The notes beneath the pieces were generated by a model that worked only from the letters and a program-made list of their open reading frames with translations, was not told the origin of the DNA and made no database searches. DNA of 58,870 nucleotides from IMG/VR virus record IMGVR_UViG_3300047564_002916, positions 1 through 58,870 of that record. One strand, 5' to 3'. Each line of letters begins with the position of its first letter. Position 1 is the first letter of the stretch. This stretch comes from a virus. The position numbers and the translations under genes were made by a program. This document shows positions 1 to 12,000 of this stretch, piece by piece.

Positions 1-548
1 CCGCCACCGCCGCCACCATCAAATCCTACGTCTCCACCAGTTCCACCAGCACTTAACCCACCAACTGATGTAGCCCATCCCCCAGCACCTATCCCAGGTT
101 GAGCATTTGTATCCCAGGAAGCACCACCACCGCCTCCACCGCCACCAGAAACTAAAATTGCCGTTCCCGAATCATTTAAAACTCCAGTAGCACCACCACC
201 ACCACCGCCGCCGCCAGAATAACCTCTACCTCCACCAGCATTGCCTCCTCTTCCGCCAGAAGCAAGGCTACTAGATCCACCAGCACCGCCACCAGTTCCT
301 GTAGCATTATTAGCTCCATTGTTACCAATAGCACCAATAACTACAGTTATGTTTCTATTTACAAAATTAGTAATGTACCTAAAAACGCCTCTTCTTCCTC
401 CAGCACCAGGACCACCACTACTGCCGCCATCAACACCGCCGTTACCTCCTCTAGCGCCAGCAATAGTAATGGTTACAGCATCAGCATTGCTTGGAATGCT
501 AACAGCAGAATTGCCAGTATAAGTATTACTTACGTTAGTTCTAGACAT
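1..548 (-). CDS. Glycine-rich tail-fibre-type structural protein (partial, C-terminus outside window)
   Basis: The reading frame opens at ATG 548 and is still open at the left edge, so only the N-terminal 182 codons are visible. The N-terminus (MSRTNVSNTYTGNSAVSIPS) is followed by a short ordered stretch and then long glycine-rich runs (GGGGGGGG tracts broken by A, S, W, D and N). This composition is typical of glycine-rich sandwich domains in phage tail fibres and adhesins. It follows two tail-collar proteins with a 6-nt gap and reads in the same direction, so it probably belongs to the same late operon. The polyglycine regions read as proline-rich shadow ORFs on the plus strand. The fibre role is inferred from composition and context. 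Confidence 0.7.
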   Translation of the reverse strand, partial: MSRTNVSNTYTGNSAVSIPSNADAVTITIAGARGGNGGVDGGSSGGPGAGGRRGVFRYITNFVNRNITVVIGAIGNNGANNATGTGGGAGGSSSLASGGRGGNAGGGRGYSGGGGGGGGATGVLNDSGTAILVSGGGGGGGGASWDTNAQPGIGAGGWATSVGGLSAGGTGGDVGFDGGGGG

Positions 549-554
549 CTGTTA

Positions 555-1436
555 TCAAATTTTGATAATAAATTCTACCATCATATAAGGAGAAATAGCA
601 GTATCAAGTTTTTTAACGTTTTCTGTAGTAATAATAACTTCACTTTCTAATCCGTCAGCTGCTATCTGAGTGTTAAAAAATTCATATGCAAAAGTTGTAT
701 TATCTTTTAATTCTTTTGATGCTGGTAATTGTATTCCGTGAGTGTGATCTACAGTAAAACCAGCGCCATCTGGAGGTTCAATTGTTATGAGAACGTTAGA
801 TCCTTCCGTTTGAGCATCGTTACCACCTTTTCCTCCACCAGTAAATTGGATAAATGAAGAGTCTGTCCAATTTCCTAGGTAAGTAAATACACCAACATCA
901 GCATCATGACCGTGAGCCTGAAAATTTTCTTCTGACAGTGGAGCATTTAAAGTGGCACCAGTAGAAGTTTTATAAATCGGGTTTCCGCCAAAAGCATTTT
1001 CTTGTCCAATGACTTCAAAATTACCACCATATCTAATTGTTACAGAATCTCCTACCAAAGATTGAATGATTGTTTCAGCACCTACTTTTAATGTTGTTTG
1101 ATCTTGATCTAAAGTAGTATTTAAATATTGCCCAGATGAATTAGCACATCTAATATATTTTGAACCCAAATCTGGCAATTGAAATTGATTATCAGTTAGA
1201 ATATCTTGTTCTTTGGCAAATTTACAATTATTACCAGTTCCCAATACAACGGCTAATTCTGGATACACACTAGCAGAAAGAATACTTCCATCACATCTTA
1301 AATATCCAGCAGGCAAAAATTCTCTCCATTCTGCCTGATCTGGGATATTTACATCTGGCAATTTAATCATAAAAGGCATGATTAAACCTGTAATTCCACC
1401 AAATTTTGCTTTTTCTCTAGTATAATACTTAGCCAT
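555..1436 (-). CDS. Tail-collar-domain structural protein (293 aa)
   Basis: The N-terminal third contains a phage tail collar signature: a hydrophobic start (GGITGLIMPFMIKLPD), then GYLRCDGSILSASVYPELAVVLG, where the C-D-G-S and Y-P-x-L positions match the collar consensus found in short tail fibres. The rest is beta-rich and ends in a hydrophobic strand (SPYMMVEFIIKI), a typical end for trimeric fibre proteins. It lies one base downstream of the next collar gene and is probably cotranscribed with it. It is expected to be a virion tail-fibre or baseplate appendage protein. Its host receptor cannot be read from the sequence. Confidence 0.75.
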   Translation of the reverse strand: MAKYYTREKAKFGGITGLIMPFMIKLPDVNIPDQAEWREFLPAGYLRCDGSILSASVYPELAVVLGTGNNCKFAKEQDILTDNQFQLPDLGSKYIRCANSSGQYLNTTLDQDQTTLKVGAETIIQSLVGDSVTIRYGGNFEVIGQENAFGGNPIYKTSTGATLNAPLSEENFQAHGHDADVGVFTYLGNWTDSSFIQFTGGGKGGNDAQTEGSNVLITIEPPDGAGFTVDHTHGIQLPASKELKDNTTFAYEFFNTQIAADGLESEVIITTENVKKLDTAISPYMMVEFIIKI

Positions 1437-1437
1437 A

Positions 1438-3048
1438 TTAATATGCTCTAATTAAATTTGTTACTGATAAAGATGGCGAAGTTAAAGTAAAAGCTATCTG
1501 TAAAGCTTCGGGAACATTATCAGGAATAACATTTGGTTGGCAATCAACAGAAATAAAATCTTTGATGTTTAAATTTCCTGGGTCATATGTCACCAAAAAT
1601 TCACCTTCGTGATCGTGTGGTTCAATAACATCATTTATAGTAGAATCATTTTTAGTTGTAACCGTAAAGCTAACAGCAGCATTATTATACAAAGTTTTTT
1701 TAAAATTATCTGCTAAATCGCTACCACCTCCACCAGAATCATAATTAGGTTGTTTAATCGGAGAAACATCATCAGCAAAAGGAAGAATGCTATTAACGTT
1801 TAATCTTCCACTTGTTCTAATATTTATTAAGTCGGACGTTTCTGTTTCTCCTGATGCTCTTGATCTTAATTTTTTGGCAGATGTAAACCAAGGTTTTCCT
1901 ACACCATGAGAAGCAGCACTTGTTTGAATAGGTGAGTGTGTTCTTGCTGGCTTTGATCCACCAATGACTGCCAAAGCATATCTACCATAACCTTGAGTAA
2001 ATGGACTATTAGATGATCCAACCGTAGCTTGATTACTATTTTCCCCTGTTTGATCTCCCCAATAATTAGCAATACCAGTGCTTTCTAAAGGACCATCTGG
2101 ATCACAATTATTATTAAAACAGAAGTCATTTGGACATCCATTGTTTTGTCTGTATGTCTGAGATAAGAATATCTGTGGGTTATCCCAAACACCAACACCC
2201 GTTCCAGGCTGAGTGTCGGAATCATTTTTATTGATTGTTTCGTATGTTCCTGGGTGAACGTGCTGAGGCATATGATTTCTGCCTAGCTTACGAGGGACAA
2301 CGTATACAGATCTCACATCAAAACCACCAATAAAAGTTTGTCCTTCTATTGTTCCTTGAAAATATGAATTTCCTATGGCATCAACTGTAATAGTAACATC
2401 TCCACCGCCGCCAATAAGAGAACCACTAATTGTTAAAGTATCTCCTTGAGTATAACCTTCTCCTTTATCTTTAATAGCTACAGAATATGCTCCATCACTT
2501 GCAACAATAACATTAAATATTGCTCCTTCTCCAGTTCCACCAGTAGAAGAAATATTTTTAAATACTTGAGTAGACCCACCAGCAGTTCCAGATCCAGTTG
2601 TTGTGTACGAAGCAATAAAACCGTCTGGATCTGGAGTATAGGTAAAATTAATATCAGTTGTAGCAAAAAATGATGATGGTGGTCCTAAATCACCGTCATC
2701 CCCCATAAATTCAGTAACTATGTTGGCAGCAGCACTATCATCAATAGAAGAAGGAGCTATGCTAGCACTGGCATTAAAATGCTCTGGACCAATATCGGCA
2801 AGAGTTTTTTGATTAACAATCGGCAATCTGAAAGTGCCTTCATAATCTGGAAATGATCCATCAAATCCAGTACCACCGTAACTGTCTTTTAAAATTCTAG
2901 CTAATAGAGGATATTCATCAGCTCTTAATTCAGCTCCATTACATAATAGCCACCCTTTAGGTATTCTTGTTAATTGGCCAGTCCAAGGCATTACCGAACC
3001 AATCGGTAATGCCTTTTGTGTTCTTACAGCGTTGTAATTTCTTGGCAT
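1438..3048 (-). CDS. Tail-collar-domain fibre protein (536 aa)
   Basis: Residues 14-75 carry a canonical tail collar motif: LPIGSVMPWTG, PKGWLLCNGAEL, DEYPLLARIL and the trailing FRLP. This is the module shared by T4-like short tail fibres and many phage adhesins. A glycine- and serine-rich middle and a C-terminal beta-rich region follow. HxH pairs occur in the C-terminal half (for example MPQHVHPG and EPHDHEG), which recall metal-coordinating HxH sites of fibre tips. That comparison is inference. The gene is one base from its neighbours on both sides, inside the late structural operon headed by the 3504-aa gene. Confidence 0.75.
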   Translation of the reverse strand: MPRNYNAVRTQKALPIGSVMPWTGQLTRIPKGWLLCNGAELRADEYPLLARILKDSYGGTGFDGSFPDYEGTFRLPIVNQKTLADIGPEHFNASASIAPSSIDDSAAANIVTEFMGDDGDLGPPSSFFATTDINFTYTPDPDGFIASYTTTGSGTAGGSTQVFKNISSTGGTGEGAIFNVIVASDGAYSVAIKDKGEGYTQGDTLTISGSLIGGGGDVTITVDAIGNSYFQGTIEGQTFIGGFDVRSVYVVPRKLGRNHMPQHVHPGTYETINKNDSDTQPGTGVGVWDNPQIFLSQTYRQNNGCPNDFCFNNNCDPDGPLESTGIANYWGDQTGENSNQATVGSSNSPFTQGYGRYALAVIGGSKPARTHSPIQTSAASHGVGKPWFTSAKKLRSRASGETETSDLINIRTSGRLNVNSILPFADDVSPIKQPNYDSGGGGSDLADNFKKTLYNNAAVSFTVTTKNDSTINDVIEPHDHEGEFLVTYDPGNLNIKDFISVDCQPNVIPDNVPEALQIAFTLTSPSLSVTNLIRAY

Positions 3049-3049
3049 T

Positions 3050-6000
3050 TTAGATTTCCATTAACCACCAACCTTGTTGTGAAGGAGGAGCACCAGTAGT
3101 AGTTCCATCATAATTTAATGCTCCAACGTATACTAACCCAAGACCAGCATTTGGAGATTGTACTACTAGTTCACCACCATTATATGTAGAACCGATAGAA
3201 GGTCCTTGTCCAGAATTTGTACTATCACCCTGTACACGAACACCAGTTGGTCCTCTAAATCTCAAGGAAATATTGTATGTTAGGTTTCCACCAACATCAA
3301 CTACTCTAATAATATCACCTGTTGTTGGATTTTGTGGAAGCTTGACAATAGTATCGGCACTAGGAGCAACGAAGTAATTCACATTAGATACAGCCTCGAT
3401 AACATCTTCTCCACCACTGACATATACCCACTTTCTGGCACCAGATGGAGTAAAGAATCCAGTAACTCCAGCAAAATCCATTGATCCATCGTTGCCGATT
3501 TCAAATAGTTTTTGCTCTAGAGTTCCACCATCACCATCACTAACAATCTTGTTGACTGTTAGATCGCCACCGTTAATCTTAACATCGCCAGAGAATGTGC
3601 TGAGGCCAGTTCCTTCTACAGATAGGGTTCCAGAAATTGTTAGGTTTCCAGTGCTATTCTGTAAGAATAGTTTCTGACCAAATACAAGTCCGCCGTCGCC
3701 ATCATCAACAGGATTATTGTCAGTAATTAGTAAATTACCGCCTCTCAATGTAGTGTTGGATGTAGAACCTTGTACAGTAAATCTATCACAGTTAGCACCA
3801 CCAATACCAAGATCACCAAAGATACATGTATTGCCAGTAGCACTATCAACAGCAAACCTTTGACTGGTTCCATTAGTAATAACTAAACGTTCTTGGTTTG
3901 TAGTTGTTGATCCAATTAATGTAAATGTCTTATTAACATTTAAAGTTCCAAGAATGTCAGTATTGCCTGTGGTTGAATCTACTACAAATACTTCAGTTGC
4001 TGGATTACCACCATCATTGATAACAAATTTCTGGTTTGTCGTTTGGTTGATAGCATTTACATTAGCTAGTTCTCCGTCACTAAATCTCAAAATATCGCCA
4101 GAAATTACAGATCCGCTGAATACACCAGTTTGAATTGTCTGTATAGTTCCAGAACCTGGATTATTCAATCCATTTTCTTCATTAATAAAACTTACATCAT
4201 TTGCTAGAGTATATTTAACAAGAACAGCATTATCTGGGTGATCAGTTCTTAGGTAACGATAAGTTCCAGTGGAAGATCCTACATTTGGTCCAGAAACCAT
4301 TAGCTGATCGCCAGTAAGAGCATTTCTTGCTCTTCGGACTTTAATTCTTAGTGGCAGATCGGAAATATCATTTAAATTAGTTAATTCAATAACTTGTACA
4401 AGTTCGCTATATTGTTCGCCAACTGGAGAAGCTGTAGTATTTTGACCTGTTACTTGGAGAGAACGATCAATAAGGACATAATCACCAATACCAAATTGAT
4501 TGAAGCTTTCCTCCCCAATAGGTAAGAAATATTCTTCTGGATTAGCTGGGTTAACTTGATACTCACTTCCGCCCCATAGTGATAGACCTTGAGTATCAAT
4601 GGTTCTTTCAATTTCAACTTTTTTGAAAATATCGACATTTAAATTATCAATATTTCCTCTGGAATGTAATGTAGTAGGAGTTCCAAAAGATCCTCTTCTT
4701 ACAGTGAAAGCACCAGCGTTTAAACCACCAATTAATGTAATATCACCTTTAATTTCGGCGGCGTTTTCAGCAACAAGAGTATTGTTAATCGTCGTGAAAC
4801 CACCAGCTCCACCAATCTTTAATCTTGTTACAGACGTAGCAAAATCAAGTGTAGAAACGTTTCTACTGAACATCTCAAGTTCTCTAGAATTAACTTGGAA
4901 CTCAGAAAATCCAGTGCCAGGAGGATTATATGTACCAATTGTTAAATTACCATCAATTTCAGTGAATCTATTTTTAATATTAAATAAACTTTCTACGTTA
5001 CTGAGTTTTCCATAAGCACCACCCATTCTGATAATGCTGGTGTTAGTATTTGTTTCAGATACTGTACCAATATCAATTAAGGAATTAGTAGATCCACTAT
5101 GAATCCAAAGTTCTGTAATTGGAGCAAATCTACCAACGTTTACTACTTGAGTATTAGAAACATTACCAACGTTAATTGTCTGATCTTCATTTGTAATATT
5201 ACCTATGTTTAACTCTTCAGCAACACTAAAAGCATTTACAGAAGTAGCAACCGTATCAATTAAATTAAACGCTGTGCTAGTAGTAGTTAATGATCCACCA
5301 TTTATCGCCAAATTAGATTCTAATTTAAGATCATTTGTAATTCTAGCATTACCCTTGACTACAAAATTTCTATCTAATTCAGCTAGTGTAGTGTTAATAC
5401 CAATTCTACCACCAACATTTGAAGCAGTTACTGCAGTTGTTGAAGCAACACGAAGAACAACTTCGTCGTCTGGAGTATTTACTCTCGGGTCAAAACCTAC
5501 AATGAAAGCATGATCAACTTTATTAAATGTTCTATTTGCTAGAAGTGGGTTATCAATAAAATTATTTGGTGTTGTACTTAGAGTTCTACCACTAATGAAA
5601 GCATTGCCAACTACGTCTAAGTTTGCTCTAGGATCAACTGCTTCGGATACAAATCCTTCTAATTGATCCCCACCACTACCATGCTTTGCTCTAGAAAGAG
5701 TGTTAATTCCTAGCTTAAAGTCACCATAGTTATCAGTATTTGTTCTAATTGTTTCGGCACCTAGAACTCCAAATTCTTTCCAAGAATTTCTAGAAATTTC
5801 AATTTTCCAGTCAGCTGGAATAATTGTTGGATCATCAATACTGGTAGAAATAATAAATGGAGATGTTACTTGGAATTTATTAGTTGTAACTGTGCCAACT
5901 GTTCTTAGTCCATTTAAATTAGCAAATCTTCCAGTAAATCCAGTAATTTTTAATTTAGAACCTTGGACAATTCCAATATCAGCATTAGTTACACCAACTT

Positions 6001-9000
6001 GTAGTGTAAATTCAACAACATTAGAACCAAGAGCAGTAACAGTAAATACACTCTCAGTTACTTCATCGTAGAAATTGCTGAAAATCCAACCAAGAGATCC
6101 AGTTTTGTCTACTTGATTTCCTTTTAGAAGGATATCGCCTGGAATTGGAGAAACAGAACCAAATTCAACATTTAATCCAAGAGTATTTAATTCTTGATTT
6201 GGAGTATAATTTGATGGAACATTACCGTTTGTTTGATCTACATGTGTTCTAATGCTGTAGTTTTGACCACTTAAAGCAGTATTTCCTCTTGGGTTTAAAG
6301 TAAAGATAGCAGAATAAATGTTATTCTTGCTAAGTACAATATTGCCTTCAGAAGGAATGTCACTTAAAGCAAATGTAGCACTATCTAATGTTACATCTTC
6401 ACCAGCAGCAGAATTCAAGTTAGAAACTACAGTTAGAGCGAATGGCTCCTGTGGTTCTACATTGATTGTAACTGGATTATTAAAATTGGCATCACCATCT
6501 ACAGTAATATCTCTCTCAAATACTACAGGTAGTTCAAATGTAGTTACTAGACCGCCGAGATCTCCCTCTTCATCATCAGAAGAAACTAGCTCAGCTTTTT
6601 CAAGGAATGTTTCTTCGCCAGTGATAGCGTTGATCTTTCTATTACCAATATAAAGATCGCCGTTAGAGTTTAGACCAGTGTAGAATACAATACCACCATC
6701 TTCACGCTTAGACTGAGCATAGAAGTCTTGAATATCTGAAAGAACAACTTCCTGACGTAGTGGGAAGCCAGTTGAGTAGTTACCAGGACCAAATCCTAAG
6801 TATTCAAACGTATGGTTTCCAGAACGAGCAATAGATGGACGACGAAGTTCTACATATAGTCTATTTTCTGTTGGATATGGAGAATCACCTGAAATAGGAA
6901 TTAATCTGTCTTCAGATCCAGAAGTAGCATTACCAGACTGAGCAGTAATGGCATTTGTAACATAATCATATCTATCAAGTGCTGGATTATTAATAAAATC
7001 TAAAACAACTTCTTTAGTTTCACTATTCTTTGAATCGTTTGTTGTTACAAGACCATGTACAAAGTTATCAGCAGCACAAATTGTAGCAGGAACATCAGTA
7101 ATTGACGTATCTCTCGTACCATCTGGTCTTACTTGGAACCATAATGGATCATTCTTATAATCTAATGGATATAATTGAGAAATTGGTTGGCTGAATTTAA
7201 AGTTTCTGAAGTTTGTACCAACACCAGGACCAGTTGGATATGGAGAAACATTTCCTTTAATACAAGTTAGATAGTAAATACCAGCTTGTTGATTAGGAAT
7301 ACGGCGTTGAATTTCATCAATGTCAAAAATATAGAATGAATCTTCGATCTCCCCAGCATCTTCAACAGAAATAATTCTGTACTGGGTGCTATCATCGTCT
7401 TCGATAATATCACCAGGAGTCATTGTTAATACATTAGCATCCTTAATACTGTATAGATAATCTTTTCTATCAGACTTACTAAGTGTATTATTTGGGCTTC
7501 CTACACTATTTTCTTTAGCTTCTAAAGTAGCAAAAATTACAACAGCATTGCCGTTGCCATCAAATACTGGTTCCCCGTCATTATCAAGAACAGGTTGTGT
7601 GAACACAGTATCTACCAATGAATTGTATTCAATTCTCTTATTATCATCAATATTTTTGATAATTAAATAATGTTCATCGGTATCTTCAACATTAAAATAA
7701 CCTTGTAGATAACCAGAACCAGCGGAGAATCCAGACCAAGTAATTCTGTTATTAGATACACTACTTAAAGTGTTGAATCTAAACGATCCACCCTGAGGGG
7801 CATTAATTTTAACAGTAGTGAATTTCTCGTTTCTTAACTGATCGTTAGTAATACCATAATCAAATACAGTTAGCTCAAGATAATTTGAACCTTCTACTTC
7901 TACTTGACGAGCAGACTGAATGCTAAACGATACTTTACTCTGGGTTTTGTCACTATCAACTACTTTTACTTGATTAATATTATAGGGATCATAAGCAAAA
8001 TTAATATCTAGTTCATTCTTAGGAAGACCTAATTGCTGAGCAATTGTTCCTCCAGTTGGTTGTTGTACTTGAATTTCAAAATAAGCTAGATCAGGTGATC
8101 CAGAAGCAACGGGAGAAAGAACAATTCTTTGTGGTAAAAGTTTTCTAGTTTCGTCAGTTCTTGCTTTGAGAACAAATCCATTAAGAGGATCACGAACACC
8201 TTGAGCATACTCAGGAATTACATAACGTAAACGATAAATTCTATCCTGAGCGTTTCTGCCGTCTTTAAGTCTCTTATAGAAAGTATTTTTACTTCTAGCA
8301 TCTTTTAATGTATCACCAAGCTCTTGAATTCTTTTAATAATGTTAAAATTATTGCTAATTTCATTTTTTGTATTAATATACCATTGACCAGTTGTTGTAT
8401 CTGAATTAACTAAAGCAGCATCAAACTTAACTGGGCTTTCTCTTTTATCAGAAAATACGTAGAAATTTTTACCAAAACCTGGAGTAAAAATAATTCTAGG
8501 TGTTCCAGCGATAGCTTCAGCAGAACTATAAAATAGAGCAAATGTTTTTGGAGTTACAAATCTAGCGTAGTAGTACGTAGTAGTATCAATTGGTTCAGTA
8601 ATGCCAGCATTAGTAATTTGAGGTAGTTCTGATTCGCTAGGATCACCAAAAGTTCTAAAGAATACTTTATGTACTGTATCCGAAGAAGAAGGTACATCAA
8701 AAATATGAGGAACGTCTGTTTGAATTACATCAGTTTGACCAGTAACAAAGTTACATAGGTATTGATGTAAGTCGTATGTATCATCTAATACATATTGCTG
8801 AAGTTCAATTTCTACATCAGGATCTATAGAATCAGTTTCTGATGAATAGATGTAAATGCCAGCAGCTGCGTTTTCTTTAGTTCTGGCAAGCATAATCTTA
8901 GTAGATTCATCTGATCCAAAAGTATTTGGATATTTTACTTCATCCGAATAATCTTCTGGAGAAGTTGCTCTGCCAGGAGCAATTACATAGTAAATTGTAT

Positions 9001-12000
9001 TGGTTTCAAATCCTCTAGGAAGTCTAATTACTCTCTTGTCTGGATTAGTTCCTTCCCTCGCTTTGGGTACTAGACGAACTGCCGTACCAGTTTCAAATTT
9101 ATGTGGATTAGAAGTGCCACCACCAGTATTTACTGTAAATAAAGTTGATCTAGAAGCAAGATTAGCTGTATCAAGAACTGGTTCAACTCGTGTTACATTA
9201 TTAAATTCTGGTTCAGTTCTATTAATTCCTATCAAATCTCCAGGATCAGCATCAGTTCCAATAGCTTGAGTTAAAATACCAGCAAATGTTGTAATTGTGC
9301 TGGCAACATCAGCACAATCATTTGCTGGATCATATACCCCAGCTTCACCAGAAATATCACCAATAACAGTGTTATCTATTACTTGAGATAAATTGTGATC
9401 ACCTTCAATAGTAATCACTTGATTTTTCATTGCTTGAATAGCAAGATCTCTTACTTCAACATAAACTTGAATAGCTTGAGGTCTTTCTCCAGATAAAATA
9501 TTTGGCTGAAGTACATATTCTCTAGAAAAATCATATACATCATTATTTCCACCAAATTTAACATTGTAAGCAATAGCGTCAACAAAAAGTCTTACATCAC
9601 TAATAAATTCTGGGTAAAAACTGGATAAATTAAATCCAGAATTATCTCCAAGCATTCTATCAATTGCTTCTTGTACAATTAATTCTTTGTTGGAAAGAAT
9701 TAAATTAGAAGCATCGATTTCTCTGCCGCCCAATGGCGTTAATCCTTGGTTAAGAATTAAGAAAATATTTACAAAATATTCTTGAATAGCATTAGCTACA
9801 TTTGAACACTCTGGATATCCATTTCCTTCAGTAGGACCCCAAGTGCTTACATCTTGAATTAGAGTGTCATCTTTGATGGCTGGAGTAGCTGCCCAAGTTC
9901 CTTGTAAGTTTGAATCACTATCAATAATAGAAGCTGTTTTGGGGAATTGAAAATACAAATAAGCAGAAGAAGAATTTAAATTAGCAGGTACACTCAATCC
10001 TTCATCTAATTTACTTCCAATATTTCCTAATTCAATTCTAGTTGAATCGACAATTCTCTTAACATAAACATTATTAGGAATTACTGGATTTATTTGAACA
10101 GGGGTAGCAAGAGGATTTAATTTACCATTAGTAAAATTAGCTATAGTGTAATCATATTGAGTAACTTTCATACCAACAAGAATACCACTAGTATCACCAA
10201 TATCTACAATAGCAGATCCTTGGGTAGTAATACAATTTCTGATGAGATAATCATAATTTCTCATCGCTGCTATACAAAGATTCTTAACGTAATCTAACGC
10301 TTCAATAGTTTCGTTAAGTTCGTTAGGAATATAAGCTAGCTGACCACCAATATAATAACCTTCAGCAGCCTGAATGGTGTTAATATTACCACCAAGTCTC
10401 AAATCCTGAACAACAGCATCTACAAAATAACCGATATCTCTTTCACACTTAGAAATATTAATTGTTGTCTTGGTAGTAAGTTCAGGATACTTTTGAAGAA
10501 TGTATCCATAAGCTTCTTGCTGAATAAATGTTTTGTTGGTTTCAATAATATTTGAAGCATCCTGTGCTCTGTTATCAATTGAAATACCATCGGGATTTAA
10601 AGTTTCTAAAGCTACAGTATATCTCTTAAAGCCATTAGGAGTAACAGTAGAGAAATAATTCTCTGTTGTTCCTGAAGGAGATTTTAGCTTTAAAAATATT
10701 TTTTCGTCTGTTTTAGCACCAAGTCTATAACCGCTAATTGATGTTGATGGCCTATCAAAAGGACTATATGAATCATCGCTACCATAATATAGTTTAGTTT
10801 GATTAGTTACATCTTTTGATGGCTGCAAAGCAATAGAATAATACTTTAATTCCGTTTCATTAAAGGCACTATCATCAACTTCTTTTACAGGAATAATATC
10901 AGTAATGTAACCACCTTTATCCTGGTTGAAAGAGAATCCTTTAAATCCTACAGCGTGGAGTGAAGTGTTACCAAAGTTAGAGTTGGAGTTGGTGATAGAC
11001 ATATCACCGCCAGATTCCATCAAGAAGTGATCAAAGAATCCTACAGCAAATACCGAAACACACTGAATGAAAGAATCATCAGAAGCACGGATGTGGAAAT
11101 TTCTCCAATCATCTTTCCAGTAAGCATCACCTTTGGTATGGTAAGGAATCGTAGCAAAAGCGTCTGTTAATGATGCTTGATTCCAAGTATTAGAGAACTC
11201 GTCATAACGAATAAATGCTCTATCATCTCTTTGTAGAGAAACACCAGTATACTGGGCAACAACCATCGACTTGAATCCAGTTGCTTTAGATCCATCTGCC
11301 CACATACCACACTGACCCCAGGTGGAACGAATAGAACAGTTAAAAACGTATGGTGAAGCGGATTCTACAGAGTCAATTTCTGCCTGTGATCTAGCACTCA
11401 AATTTAATGATGGTGTACTGGAATTACTGTATCCAGTTTCATTAATATCAAGACCTAAAATTGCTGGGGTAGTAGCAACTTCATACTCAAATACTCGGGG
11501 ATCTTCTTGATCAACAGCAGTTACTTTGAAAGTACCATTTAATAAATCATTGAGACCATTATCTACAATAGCAACATACTGATTTACAAAATATCCATGA
11601 GCAATTTTAGTAGTAGCTACAATTATAGTCTTAGATGGATTTGTTGACTGCTTAAGTCTAAGGTTTACAATGCTTCTTGTATCAGAAAGAGGACCCACAA
11701 TTCTATTTTCTTGTGGTAGAGCCTCTAAGTCACCATCATCAATTGTTGGTTGGAATAAAGCAAAAGCAGTAGCAACTTTGTTGTAATACAGATCTAGATC
11801 ATCTAGATCAGCATACGTCATGATGGTGATCTTGTGGTGTGAATACTCAGGTACTGCTAATTGAGTATTATTTCCTTTCTGGAAATACACTTTACCAACT
11901 CTATCATTACTATCATAAAGAGGAGAATTTTCTGATAAATCTCCGTCCTTGATGGTAAATTGCCAAATATAACAACCACCAGTTAGATTAAAGATCGAAG

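Noticed and set aside
241-522. 93-aa proline-rich plus-strand ORF
   Set aside because: It is the shadow of the glycine-rich fibre protein on the minus strand.
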